Shown here in pieces: positions 1-10,890 of a stretch of 64,000 nucleotides of DNA. The stretch lies in contig JAJVDF010000190.1 of the NCBI GenBank assembly GCA_022410635.1, positions 860,386-924,385 of the forward strand. The letters run 5' to 3'. The position numbers and the translations under genes are program-made. Every line of letters starts with the position of its first letter. Positions within the stretch are counted from its first letter, which is position 1. Under the pieces are notes generated by a model. The model did not search any database, had not been told where the DNA came from, and worked only from the letters and a program-made list of their open reading frames with translations. This DNA comes from Tretioscincus oriximinensis (Eukaryota > Chordata > Lepidosauria > Squamata > Gymnophthalmidae).

Positions 1-372
1 GACACACTTCCAGGGGGAGACTGTTCCATAGGAGAGGAGACCTGATAGCTGCCTATANATATCCGAAGGGCTGTCGCAGAGCAGAGGGATCAGCATTGTT
101 CTCATAGGCACATGGAAGGACTAGAAACAATGGGATGAAAATGCAGGGGAGTAGATTTACATTAGATATCAGAAAAAACTTTCTAATAGTAAGGGTGATA
201 AACCAGTAGAACAGGTTGGCACAGGAGGTGGTGAGTTCGCCTTTGCTGGAAGTCTTCAGAGACCGGACNGTCATCTGTCTGGGATGGTTTAATGAATCCT
301 GCATTGAGCAGGAAGTTAGACCCAATGACCCTGGAGGTCCTTTCAAACTCTATATTCTATGATTCTAGTCTA
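1..372 (+). mobile_element. CR1-type LINE, 3' end
   Basis: This is the 3' part of a CR1 retrotransposon. The + strand resembles the end of the CR1 reverse-transcriptase ORF (ACAGGTTGGCACAGGAGGTGG, then the 'tttgctggaagtcttcagag' stretch) and closes near 350-366 with a 'ttctatgattcta' tail, the usual CR1 terminal microsatellite. The frame is broken and the 5' part is absent. It lies in an ARHGEF33 intron. Confidence 0.8.
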
Positions 373-510
373 AGGGCTGCCAGTAAGAAGGCCTTGTGCC
401 GGGTTCCCATTCTCTTTAATACTGAGAGTGGTGGCACAGTCAAGAGGGCCTCCTCTGCAGATCTTAAGGCACGGGCAGGTTGATATGGGCGAAGGCTGTC
501 TCTGTCACAG
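373..510. repeat. fragment of a degraded interspersed repeat
   Basis: The stretch ending 'aggcacgggcaggttgatatg' recurs almost unchanged at 25,500-25,560, so it is a dispersed repeat. Class is not assigned. It abuts the CR1 tail. Confidence 0.5.
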
Positions 511-1097
511 TGTGAGTGTATGAGCTCATCCACATGACTGATTATTAAGGTGATCCCTGAGTAGATGTGTGATTATTGTGGGTGAAAAAATGGCGATTGT
601 GTGTCAGAGCCTCCTGGAATACGCTCCTGTTGCCACGTGCGCTGCCGCCATGGGGGTTGTTCTCATTGCTGGAATGAAATCTCAGCCAAGTCCCGGCTGT
701 TCCATAAATGGAGGTGAGTGTAAGAAAGGGCACAATAATTTATATCCCAGAATATCCTTATATCCTGGGCTACAAGCTTATGCATGGAAGCACCCTATGA
801 ATATAACCGTTTGTACTGGAAGCAAATATGTGTTGCAGATGGATTATGAAACTCTGTTCTTGAAATACTTATTGCATTTGCTTAACATTTTTGCTTGTTA
901 AAAGAAAATTGTTAACCAAATTTTCCCCAGAAAATTAACTACAGAAGCCTGACACATTTATTGTGCCTTCTGTGTTTACATGAAGTTATAAAACCACTTG
1001 CAATATGTCTTCAATAAGAAATTAGATTACCTCCTGCAGAAAGGAAATTGGGAATAAAATATTGTGTAACTACATACATTGCATCTTCTTTTGCTAG
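511..1097. other. ARHGEF33 intronic sequence, nothing recognised
   Basis: Unique-looking AT-rich sequence upstream of the first ARHGEF33 exon in the window. A GTGAGT donor-like site at 712 follows a short open stretch, but no matching acceptor or recognisable protein was found. Confidence 0.4.
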
Positions 1098-1262
1098 ATC
1101 TTCCTTCTTAAAATTATACAAAGGATTAGCTTCTCAGTGTGCCACTACTGGCCAAGATGTGTCTCCTACACTCAGTGCGACTTCCATCCGGGACAGTGGG
1201 ATTCATTCTGAAGAAGCCATGCAGCTGTTCCCAACAGCCTCTACATCTGGAGCATCTGGCAT
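1098..1262 (+). CDS. ARHGEF33: ARHGEF33 internal coding exon
   Basis: A TTTGCTAG acceptor ends at 1097 and a GTGAGT donor starts at 1263. Translation gives a Lys-Leu-Tyr-Lys-Gly-Leu-Ala-Ser-Gln-Cys stretch followed by an acidic/serine-rich segment with Gly-Ile-His-Ser-Glu-Glu, as I recall for ARHGEF33 just C-terminal to its DH domain. The exon starts with the third base of a codon and ends after two bases (AT). The next exon supplies G, so the frame continues into exon 2410-3163. ARHGEF33 is a predicted Rho guanine nucleotide exchange factor. Its N-terminal coiled coil and DH domain would lie before this window. The assignment also rests on its neighbour: ARHGEF33 and SOS1 are adjacent and convergent in mammals. 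Confidence 0.8.
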
Positions 1263-2409
1263 GTGAGTAAAATAGAGACATAGGCTCTACTTTTTACCAA
1301 GATGGTACTTACATCAGGCTGAATTCATCTCATGAGTTCATTCAAGTTCAGCAATCCACTCGCTAAAAGGGNCTGTGGTCCTGGATTTTCCAGCCATTCC
1401 TGTTTGTCTGATTATATAGTGAGACCTTCCATTGTGGAAAAATGAAAATCTTGTGAGATTTCGAGGCTAGATGTAAATGTTCTTTCATTCCTGGCTCTCA
1501 GAAAATGTTGGGAATTGTAGTAAAATAAGCACGGCAATGACCTATGGGGCATGTGATGTTATGAGAATACTAGGAAATGTAATGGAGAGGTATCCATAGA
1601 GTAACCAATAAAAAGAATAAGTCTGAAAAGTGGAATTCAGTTGGATAAGAATCCTTAGCAGAAAGGAAATGGGGTTTGGGACCAATACTGCTACAGAAGA
1701 AATTAAAAATTGGGGTGGTGGTGGTGGTATATGGATGGAAAGACCCTTCCAAGTGGTCCAAGGAAAGATTCTATCATTGTATAGTGAAGCAAACAGAATT
1801 TGACATAATAGACAGTATAATAATTTGCTCAGAGCCTCAAAATAGTAAAGGTGCTATGAAATAAATATAATACGAAATATGGGGAGTGAAAATATTAAGT
1901 CAGAATTACAAAATGCCTTCCAATTTTGAAAAAAAGTGGAGTAAATTATGTTCAGAAGACAGAGGGGGAAATATGTGTTGTTGTTTATGTATTGTTTTGC
2001 ATGGATGGATCTTTTTTTGTCTTAAATTTCTTCTTGATTGAAGAAAGAAATCCATCTATCACAGAACACCACATCTGTGTGCGTGTGGGACAGTTTAACT
2101 TTTCCTATCCTAAAGCTGATTGAGACTTCCTATAGGGTAGCTGCCTCATTCTCCTATTCCCATCCCATCTCCAACCCACATTAAAGGCCAGAAAATGCAC
2201 TTTGCATTTTATTTCCTTAAATGTGGATTAGATAGGATGGGAGCACTTGCTACCACATCACATCTACATTGGTTTAATGAATCTTGCATTGTGTAGGGGG
2301 TTGAACCCNATGACCCTAGAAGTCCTTTCCATTTAAAAATGAATGTGGATACAGTCCTTGGCTAACATTTAATCTAGTTCCCCACTCAACCGCTTCTCCT
2401 TCCTTTAAG
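1263..2409. other. ARHGEF33 intron
   Basis: Intron between two in-phase exons. It contains a CR1 tail fragment at 2272-2337. The rest is AT-rich with no recognised feature. It ends in a pyrimidine-rich tract and AAG acceptor at 2409. Confidence 0.7.
2272..2337 (+). mobile_element. CR1 3' tail fragment
   Basis: Shares the 'tttaatgaatc(c/t)tgcattg...ttgaaccc.atgaccct' block with the CR1 end at 285-345. Only the last ~65 bases are present. Confidence 0.6.
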
Positions 2410-3163
2410 GCACTTGATGGCGCCTATGAAAAAGAGCCAACAGCAAGAGATGGAGAATATTCAGGGTTCGTCATTGTCTGAGTGGAAACCTGAAGGCAGG
2501 CGCCACGACAGGTCAGAAAACTCTTTGATGTCCTCCCAGTTTAATGAGCAGGATCTGAAGACCCTGGCGGCTTCTCTGCAGGTCCTCCCAGATCTGGACT
2601 TCAGTGCCTCACCCTCNGATGCCAAAGGAAATGCTAAGCGCTATCGAAGGGCTTCGGTGGATGTCCTCCAGGATAGCACAAGTTTCGCTCGTGACTATGA
2701 AGACTTCGAATACAGAGACCCCTATACTCTGCCCAGCCGCTACGAGGAGGAACCGCTCCAGAACGTGACTGTCTTTGAGGCTCCTTCTCCTGCATCTTCA
2801 GAATCCAGCATTGACATTTGCTTTCTGAGGCCTGTCAACTTCACCAACGAGCCAGAACGTACAGAACACACGTTAGAGCCCCTTCCCAAGAGCAGCATTC
2901 CAGTTGCCAGCAGCACCTATAAGCGCGAAGCTTTCCGGAGCAAAGGCAAGCAGCTGAGCCGCTCTTTGAAAGAGTTTCCNCGGAGTGGGACCGAAGGCAT
3001 CAGTGCCCGGATGTACAGCACCCGGAGCAGCAGTGGAAGTCGGTTGCAGGAGAGGGGCTTCCAGGTCCACGGGCTTCCAGCTGCCTCCAAAAGCTCCCAG
3101 CGTCATGGCTTTCCTCTGCAGAGGGGAGGAGGTGAAAAGCAAAGCTTTCTGGAAGTAAGGAGA
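2410..3163 (+). CDS. ARHGEF33: ARHGEF33 large C-terminal coding exon
   Basis: Long open exon entered in phase after a CTTTAAG acceptor. It begins Met-His-Leu-Met-Ala-Pro-Met-Lys-Lys-Ser-Gln-Gln-Gln and is serine-, proline- and charge-rich, probably disordered. It includes a conserved-looking Ser-Ser-Glu-Ser-Ser-Ile-Asp-Ile-Cys-Phe-Leu-Arg-Pro-Val block near 2805-2835 and Ser-Arg-Ser-Leu-Lys-Glu-Phe near 2955-2977. Two single Ns (2617, 2980) fall in codons. Two phase-0 donors compete: AA|GTAAGG after 3154 and AGA|GTGAAA after 3163. The second keeps Leu-Glu-Val-Arg-Arg before Glu-Met-His-Leu-Glu-Asp of the last exon, which I recall from mammalian ARHGEF33. The first is the stronger consensus. 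This segment lies C-terminal to the DH domain and its function is unknown. Confidence 0.8.
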
Positions 3164-3565
3164 GTGAAAGGCAAGGGCGAATCTACTTCTCAGCAGGTCT
3201 AAGGAACATGGCACTGGGTCTAAGCAGGACACTGCCTAGGAGCACAAGAGGGAGGGGGCAGATCCGTGTTTTAATATTTGGTCAACAAAGGCCATTGAGA
3301 ACTCTGTTGCATAAAAGCTGCCCCCAGAGGTCACACAGGGACAGGTCTACTTTTTCAGNTGAGAATGGCCTGTCCTCTTAATGTCTCCTGAGTCAATACC
3401 ATAGTAGTTAACGCCTACTAGAATGGATGCTCAGGTGCTGTCCCCAGGAGGAAGGACACACAGCAAGGGGATACCTCTAAAGACCATTTATAGAGAGAGN
3501 GCCTTTGTCTTTCAACAGGAATAACAATAGTAATTTTAATTTCTAACACCCCTTTCACCAAAAGG

Positions 3566-3735
3566 CAGTGCATATAGCTTTTGCTGCTTTCTCCACAACA
3601 GACGTCCTGTGAGAGAACTCTATACAAATGCGGGTGGCCCAAGGTCACCAAGTTGGCTTCATGGAGGAGTGTGGCATCATATAGGGAGGCTANAAGATCA
3701 AAGTCCAGCACTCTAACCATTACCTCAAATTGAGC
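3566..3735 (-). mobile_element. Sauria-type SINE fragment
   Basis: Matches the body of the fuller SINE copies in this window: the 'tttgctgctttctccacaacag' block, the 'ggcccaaggtcacc' block and the 'cactctaaccattac' tRNA-like head, in - orientation and diverged. The Bov-B-like tail is missing. Confidence 0.65.
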
Positions 3736-3829
3736 CCCTTTTGTTTGTGACACCCAGAAGCACTTGGTGGTCTATGAGGCAGTATTCTACGCTAGAATCC
3801 AGCAGGGCAACACTTCTGTTCACCTTGTG

Positions 3830-4008
3830 TATTGTTGCCAGATAAAATACAGGATAGAAGTTTTACACTTTTAATGGCTGTGAAAAAGTTATTCCTCCGT
3901 CCCTCCCTTGATGCTGCAGCCATTAGAAGCTGCACTTAATGAATCTTTTTCTCTTTTATAGCAATTAAAGGTGTAAACTTTTGCCTTGCATTTTATCTGG
4001 TAACCCTA
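3830..4008. mobile_element. hAT-like MITE with imperfect 8-bp TSD
   Basis: Terminal inverted repeats of ~40 bp: left 'ttgccagataaaatacagga', right complement 'ttaccagataaaatgcaagg', continuing to the 'acacttttaat'/'acacctttaat' block. Flanking octamers are accttgtg (3822-3829) and atcttgtg (4009-4016), one mismatch, as expected for a hAT 8-bp duplication. No coding capacity. A relative lies at 50,583-50,736. Confidence 0.6.
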
Positions 4009-4760
4009 ATCTTGTGGTAGCATGCGGATGGCAGGCCTATATTTCAAGATCCATCCCAGAAAAAGGACCAGTGCAAGGAGGGCATCTGTTTCTCCAAGGA
4101 GGAAACGTTGATGTGGATGAGCTTCTGTAAGAAATTTTTAACCTCAAGTAAAAGTAGCAGGTCAACGTAAACACTGGAAAATATGTACGGCAAAAATTGT
4201 TCTGAAGGGCAAATGACTGAAATTTGGAATACGCTCATTCACTGCATGTTGACTCAGCCGCAAATACCAGGCGTGATCTTGCAAAAGTGCATCTCTTTTG
4301 TGTTTTGAGAGTTTAAACAGAATGCCGGAAGTAAAAATCCATGAGGTTAAAAAAATGTATTCAAACAGAAATCTGGTCAGCATGCCTTTTAAAAAATTCT
4401 CAAAGCTGAAGATGAACCAGCTTTCGAAAGAACCTTGTTATGATATTCAGCGCTAGTCATCCTGGTGCAAATGTATTATTGTTCAGGCACTATTCAATCT
4501 GGGGGCAAAAGCTAGGTATCAGTTGTGGTAACCATTGATACATTTCGTCCCCTTTAATTCTATAGGACTCTAGAATAGACCTGATGACTCTAAATAGCTT
4601 TGCAAATTAGATTGAAAGGGCCTATATATTGATAATGTTTTATTACTATCTAAGTACCTCCTCACACTGACATAGCTAGAGAATGACCAGAAAGCAAGAT
4701 AAGATGCCTTGCAGGAAGGGATTTGTAAAACATTTGCTTTAATTCTGTTTTTCATTTCAG

Positions 4761-4898
4761 GAGATGCATTTAGAAGACAACACCAGATTCTGCCATAGGG
4801 ATGACAATGAACAAACCTCTTTCAGCAGTCACATTCCAAGGCAAGAACAGAAAGTGAGGTTGCGCAGTTCCTTCCGCAAATTTTTCAAAAAGAAATGA
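4761..4898 (+). CDS. ARHGEF33: ARHGEF33 terminal coding exon with polybasic C-terminus
   Basis: Entered in phase 0 after TTTCATTTCAG. It encodes 45 residues and a TGA stop at 4896-4898. It starts Glu-Met-His-Leu-Glu-Asp and ends Arg-Ser-Ser-Phe-Arg-Lys-Phe-Phe-Lys-Lys-Lys. This cationic, aromatic tail resembles membrane-associating polybasic tails, though that role is inference. It matches what I recall of mammalian ARHGEF33 near its C-terminus, and nothing in frame follows the stop. Confidence 0.85.
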   Translation, partial: EMHLEDNTRFCHRDDNEQTSFSSHIPRQEQKVRLRSSFRKFFKKK

Positions 4899-5545
4899 AG
4901 AATGCCAGTTATTTCAGGATTTTCCATAGATTTTGAAGTCTGTGTATTCCAGTCACTTTTGCTCTAAGTACTGAGAGGTATAAAGTGGTACATAAAAAGG
5001 GTTGTCTTGCCCAGTTTCTGATCTAAATCCATTTCGCAAATATTTAATCACACATACAAATCTAGAAACATATTTTAAAGAATATTTGAATTGTGTACAT
5101 GTGTTTCTAAGTGTTCTATGTAATATTGAGTACACCTCAATAGATTAAAGTATCATGGAAAAGTTGCAGTGGTGTAGCTAGATTCTCAGTCCCGGTGCAG
5201 ATAAATAAAGTGGGGACTCCTCTACCTCCCTCATGTGGTGGTGGCCCAGCAGCTGAGCTAAAACTTAAGCATTGTCGCGCATTGTCAGGACAGTCAGGAA
5301 ACAACTCAGGGCTAGGCAGAGAGGTGAGCAGTTATGTTGGTGGGCAGTGATTCCAGTGACGAGGCTCTATGGTATAGGTGGGTGGTGGTGGCAGCGGCTG
5401 CTGCCAGTTGCGTGCGCATGCGCAGAATGATACAGGTGCATAGCCTCATTGTGCATGTGCAGGAAAATTTATTAGGTTTAGGGGGCAATTGTTTTTCCAC
5501 CCAGGGCCCCTATAGGTTTTGATGTCGTTTTCTCTTAATAATAAA
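4899..5545 (+). other. ARHGEF33: ARHGEF33 3' UTR (inferred)
   Basis: Sequence after the stop with two poly(A)-signal hexamers (5204-5209 and 5540-5545). No repeat recognised. The extent is inferred from the signals only. Confidence 0.5.
5540..5545 (+). promoter_or_regulatory. candidate ARHGEF33 poly(A) signal
   Basis: AATAAA about 640 bases after the stop, followed within 30 bases by T-rich sequence. A second AATAAA at 5204-5209 is an alternative. Confidence 0.45.
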
Positions 5546-5757
5546 GTCCTTCATTTAAAAACTGCATTTTTTGCTTATTGTGTTATTTTTGAGTAATATT
5601 TAAATTTGTTTGGTGATCTGCAACATTGAAGTGTGTCAAACATCCAAAAGAATAAGATCTCAGGAAGGGAGCAAACACTTTTCCACACCACTATATGTGC
5701 AGTGTGCCACAATTACTCCTCTACATGGCCTAACTAATCACTTGTCTATTCCTATCA
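5546..5757. other. convergent intergenic spacer, nothing recognised
   Basis: AT-rich sequence between the candidate ARHGEF33 poly(A) site and a CR1 remnant. Confidence 0.4.
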
Positions 5758-6215
5758 TAAAACACATCTAGCTACCACTTTCACTTCTGGAAATAAATTC
5801 CANNNACCNATGACCCGGTGGGTAAAAAAAATACTTTCCCTTATCCCGAACTCTTCTGCACATGAGTTTCTAGGAATGTTTTCTNGTCCAAGCGGTAAAT
5901 TGAGAGCCAGTTTGGTGTAGTGGTTAGAGTGATGGACTCGCACCTGGTAGTCTCCCAGTTCGATTCCCCACTTCTCCNTGAAAGCCAGCTGGGTGACCTT
6001 GGGCCAGTCACAGTTCTTTGAACTCTCTCAGCCCCACCTACACCACAGGGTGTCTGTTGTAGAGAAAGCAACAGAAGCTATGTGTGCCACCCTATGGTAG
6101 GCCGCCCTGAGACCTTTGGGTGTAGGGCGGGATATAAATACAAATAAATAAATAATAAATGATAAAGAAAATAATTTTTCTCTATTTACTTTATCTAACC
6201 ACCTTTTAAGCACCC
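5758..6215 (-). mobile_element. CR1 remnant interrupted by a SINE
   Basis: On the - strand, 6215-6162 reads like 'ggataaagtgaatagagaaaa' of CR1. 5903-5758 continues with the 'ttcctagaaactcatg' and 'tggaatttatttccagaag' blocks of the same CR1 RT region. The SINE at 5904-6161 sits between the two halves. Several Ns (5803-5805, 5809) fall here. Confidence 0.65.
5904..6161 (+). mobile_element. Sauria-type SINE, nearly complete
   Basis: tRNA-derived head with A-box-like 'tggtgtagtggttagag' and B-box-like 'agttcgattcc', a central 'gggtgaccttgggccagtca' block, and a tail 'ccctgagacctttgggtgta' then 'ggatataaatacaaataaat'. The tail is the Bov-B-like 3' end used by Sauria SINEs. Inserted into a CR1 remnant. 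Confidence 0.85.
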
Positions 6216-6368
6216 CATTTCAAAGCCAGAGAGGCCTAGACCTTTCTTGTTGCCGTTTTCTGCACAGTGGCTGGCTGCAAGAAGACACTCCCGAGGTTGA
6301 GCCAGTAATTGTTCAAGTGTGGGTTATCACATATTAAAAAAATATACACTTATCAGACATGTAAGGCA

Positions 6369-6378
6369 TTTATTTATT
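6369..6378 (-). promoter_or_regulatory. candidate distal SOS1 poly(A) signal
   Basis: Reads AATAAATAAA on the - strand, two overlapping hexamers. It is the last strong signal before the SINE/CR1 cluster between the two genes. Confidence 0.35.
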
Positions 6379-7843
6379 TTTTTAAGAACAGATCTCTTGA
6401 ATGCCAAAAAGTAACAGCCACTATTAATTTTCACTTTAAATGCAATCGAAATACCATTGCAGATACAGCATACAAGCTCACCTATAGACATGATTAGGTA
6501 CACAGAGGCCCATAAGAGTTGCCAATTTAGATATCACCACTTCAGTCTTAGCACGCAGCTGGATTGGACTGCCATAGCTTCTTAACCATTTAGCAAAGTA
6601 TCCATGCCATTGAACGAAAAGTCCATATATTTTAAATATACAAATTATCAAAATTCATCAAAAAAGTAAACCTGTACATAGAGAAACAAAGTNTGGTTTC
6701 TAAATTGGCCAAATAAGAAATGTTACTGAAATAAGACCTCAATAAAATAAGCTACGATTTCGGATCGATTTTTTAAAAGGCACATTTGGCAGCTACTGAA
6801 CATTGCATACATGTAACACCATATTTATTACTCCCTTGCACCAGGGTCAATAACTCTATGTGGGTCACTTGATTTGCAGTTCTGCAACAACTGACTACTT
6901 AATGCACTCTTTGTCTTTAAAGGCAAAAGGGAAATTAGCTCACAGTTGACTGAAAAAATGCACTTGAAGTATTTTTTAAAAAATAAACACGAAATAAGAT
7001 ATGAGATTCACAAGATCAAAACTATACCAAGTTTTTGCTCCAATAACTGTGATCGTTAACAAGCCTCCATTTTCTTTTCATTAACTGAGTGCAACGTTGC
7101 CCATAAAGAAGTCTGGAGAATCGACTGGCTTGAGGCAGAAGGGCACCAAGGGTAGCCCAGGTGGCAAAATGTTACTCCCTGAAAAGCCTTCCTGTAGCCT
7201 AAGGGAAGTCGTCAGCCCATTCTATGTCTAGAGAAAAATAACCATCTTTAAATTGAATGCCTTGCCCTTGTCCGTTAAAAAATTCCACTCCTTGAGACAC
7301 TCCTGGTTCAAGAGCTTANAATTGATCTATTTCAGCCGTAGCTCAGAGGGTTATTACCAAGAAAACTACACGGTTGCATTTATGTACAAACTGGGACAAC
7401 CACAACGGAAGGTTGACTTTTGACCTTCCTTACAGGGGTAGGTTGCGTGCCAGTATTCCTAGGCCGGGTGTCACAGCATTTAAGAATCCCAGCAACACAG
7501 CAAATATTTCTCCTTTCTTTTACCAAAGATAGTATCAGAATAACAATAGTTTGTTGCATTTTTTTAACCTAACCCACCAAGTACGCAAGTCATGGACCGG
7601 GCCAGTAAAGGCCGCTGCGTATGGCTACATGCATAAGGTATACTACTGTCTTTCAACAGAGATTGCTGTTCTTGCCATATCCATTCCTGTATGGAAACTT
7701 TGAAAGAAAAAGGAATAGCCGGATGTGTTCTCATCTTACCAAAATGCTTCCTTGGATGCCAACTGCCCATTTGACTTTGCCAAAAACCCAAGTGGGATAT
7801 AGGCTGAAGCAGCAATGGAATGAGAGAAACACAAACACCATAT

Positions 7844-7963
7844 TGAGACTAACTTGAGAAAAGTGGTTGGCATCCAACCACTTTTCTCAAGTTAGTCTCA
7901 AAGTGCTGCTAGCCCCTTTGCTGGACTTTCTGCTAGACTAACACGGCTATTTCTCTGAAATTG
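7844..7963 (+). mobile_element. Penelope-like 3' end with perfect 27-bp inverted repeat
   Basis: 7874-7963 matches the 3' terminal block of a Penelope-like remnant elsewhere in the window (ctcaagttagtctcaaagtg ... gactaacacggctatttctc). Its first 27 bases are repeated as an exact reverse complement at 7844-7870, separated by only CAT, giving a long hairpin. Confidence 0.6.
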
Positions 7964-8240
7964 ACAAACACCATAGACAGATATAGCCCTTTGGGTCTCC
8001 ACCAATGACAAATAAAGATACATAGAAGGCCAATTCAAAAACCTAAGATAATTCTAAGATAAAAGCATTTAAATAAATAATAATAACAATAAAAAAATCT
8101 AACTGCACAAATGTTGCATTTCAGTAATTACAGACTGACTTTGGGTGGAAAGCGTATATGAAAAGCAGCAACAGGGATTCATGAGCAAATGGAAAAAGCC
8201 CTGCTTCTGGAGCAGGACACAGTCAGAATAGAACATGCAA

Positions 8241-8270
8241 GTTTTATTTATTGCCTTTTATAAATAAAAC
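8241..8270. promoter_or_regulatory. palindrome carrying poly(A) hexamers on both strands
   Basis: Arms GTTTTATTTAT and ATAAATAAAAC flank a short spacer, so AATAAA appears on both strands. It could serve as an intermediate SOS1 poly(A) site. This is inference only. Confidence 0.3.
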
Positions 8271-10719
8271 TAAACAACAGTAAAGAGTAAAGTCATGGAA
8301 GCAACTGCTCATAGATAAAAGATTGACCTCCCTGCCTTTGCAATAATAGTATATCGGAACCAGAGAACATGTTAATTTATTCTTCCCCTTTAAGTGCAAA
8401 TTTGATCCATTTCCCTACTTCTCCCTCACTGAGGAGCCAATGGTTCTGGAACTGTGGTGCTCCAGGTGTTCCTGCAAAATGGACATGCTGGCCTGGAATG
8501 TTAGAACATCTGGAATATCAGTTGCATGACCACAGCCTTGAGCCCTTGATTCTGTGACATTATTACAATAACACCTTCTCATTCGAGTTGCTTTTCAGGC
8601 ATGAAATTCTTAACTTATGTTCTCATGCTTGTAAAATTTGCCTGGCGATGAATTTTGTTGGAATGAGAAATTTATACACCCCTACTCTGAAAATATTACT
8701 ATTTCTTTGCGTAATTGCAAAATTACAGGGTTAAGGTTCTTTCCTGCTTAACATTTCATCAGTCTAACTAACTGTTTATTAGTATTGAACTATGAATCCA
8801 TACAAAGGGTCTTCACTTTGGTGTATTCAGCATAAGTCCTCATATACAACCAATGATGATTTGCAGTTTTAAAAACCTTGGCATTTCCTGAATTTTATCT
8901 CAATGACAGAAATCCCTGCAGTTAACCAACCCGTCCCCTAGGGCAGAGGTCCTCATCTCCTAGTCACATATCTAATTTTGTACGGAGGGATTTATTTTGC
9001 AGTACATAAGGTAAAAAATGCACTGTAAACATTTTACATTCTTAATTCATTTTTACCACATGACATTTAAGGATAGGAACCCAGGTTGCAACAAACAAGC
9101 ATGAATGCTGGTTCAATTATTAAAAGGAACTTAGCTCTCACATCTTCTTTTAAGAAAAAAGAGGTCTAACAACACAAAGACGAACAGAACAAAACGGTGA
9201 CAGTATGAACTTTTTACTTTGGCTACGAGAGCATCTGAAGAAGGGTGGATTTGCACCGAGCCTTATTCTGAGCTATAACTCTTGAAAGGGTTGCTGATGT
9301 CTCGTGCTGTGGCTCGCATGTAGATGGGGCCCCTCTATTTTGAGATGTAGCCCAGACATATAAGGTTCAACACAAATCCACTCTTACTATAAAAACTCAC
9401 GTAAATCCTTGAGGTGCTACGAAATCCCCTTATTAAAAAATCTGACCTACATTTTCTGAATTCTACACTAAGGAAAAATAATGCTTCATCAGGCAAATTT
9501 CTAATAAGCTGATCCTGGAAAGAATAGCAAGTCAAGAGATTTTTTTCCGGCTTAACTGGAAGCAATACCATTATCAGTTTGTGGAAGTGCCACTGGGTGG
9601 AACTCTTGTTGTCTATTTTATTATTACAAGCTATGGAAAAATGTATTTAAGTAAGGAACAGTTCCTTAATTTTCCCATAACAAACAAAATGTTTCTGATA
9701 TATTTTTTGCCCTCAGATGGATATTTTTGCATTGTAATCTAGAATAATTTGAACTTTCTTTCTTCCAGAATGGACTTTTGATTATGCATATTGTACAGAT
9801 GACATTGAAAAGGGGTTCATTTAATGCAGATTAGATCAACATATTCTGAAATGCAAAGACCACACTGCATAGTGCTATAAAAATGTCTCGGAACAGTAAA
9901 GGCTGACATGGCGATATAATTACCCCCCTGTTCCGATGACATGGCTTTCTAGATTACTGAAATGTATTTTGATTTTGCCCAAAAGGAAAAGTATCTTATG
10001 AGAATCTAAGTAACTAAGGATACAATACTGCACCGTTTACAAATTCTAGTATATCAGAAATGATTAAAATATCTTCAATAAATGGCATGCATTGCTATCA
10101 CAGTACTGGAATCAGAAGTACAGTTCACAGGTTTATGGATAATCCAAGGCAGAATATTCATGTAGATTTCTGACATCACTATAAAGACCAGCTTCAAACT
10201 TTTTAACAAGGTAAACAGAATTTGGAATTCTGTGCTGCATGATACGATATGCATTAAGTCCATTAGATTACAGAATTGCAGATGTTCACTTGGAGTCACC
10301 TCTGTTCTCACGTTTTATTTCACATGCCTTGCCTTGTGTGCCTGATTTTTATCCTTAACAGACTAAAACAGTGATCTAGAAAAAGAGAAATCATGTGTAC
10401 CACAGCATGTGTCTCCTTCTCAGTGTTTTGAACTGAAATGTACATTTAGCAATGCAATAATTTAATATATGTCAGCCAGACAAAATATCCGTATCTTTAT
10501 TTCAATTAAATTAAAAAAACAATTTGCAAGTATATTTATGCAACATTCACTATATACATATGATTTATTTATGTAGCTACAAGGCATGGGTTCTGATTAT
10601 TCAACTACCTACTGCTAGTTAAAACATGGAGATAACTAGGAAATATGCCCAGCAGATCATCTTGCATTTCCATGGCACAACCAACCATAAAGGGTCATCA
10701 GTAAACCTTACAACGAAGA

Positions 10720-10890
10720 CAACAGAAAAAACTTTCTGACAATACGGGGGACAAACCAGCGGAATAGGTTGCCACAGNAGATGGTGAGTTCCCCTTTGCT
10801 GGAAGTCTTCAGAGGCTTGACAGCCATCTGCCTGGGGTGGTTCCGTGAATCCNGCNTTGAGCAGGGGGTTGGAGGTCATGATTCAAACCT
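10720..10890 (+). mobile_element. CR1 3' end fragment
   Basis: Shares with 175-320 the 'gaaaaaactttct', 'aggttgccacag.agatggtg' and 'tttgctggaagtcttcagag' blocks and the 'ttgagcagg..gttgga' end. Contains several Ns. Confidence 0.7.

Larger units (their letters stand above)
3164..4760. other. ARHGEF33 last intron
   Basis: Holds a - strand Sauria-type SINE fragment (3566-3735) and a hAT-like MITE (3830-4008). The rest is unassigned. It ends with TTTTTCATTTCAG at 4760. Confidence 0.7.

Noticed and set aside
569..711. Possible ARHGEF33 exon ending at a GTGAGT donor
   Set aside because: No good acceptor, Cys/His-rich translation unlike the gene. The next exon expects a codon beginning AA (for Lys), which this stretch does not supply.
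5904..6000. tRNA gene from A-box/B-box-like motifs
   Set aside because: These are the tRNA-derived heads of dispersed SINEs with Bov-B-like tails, repeated many times in the window.
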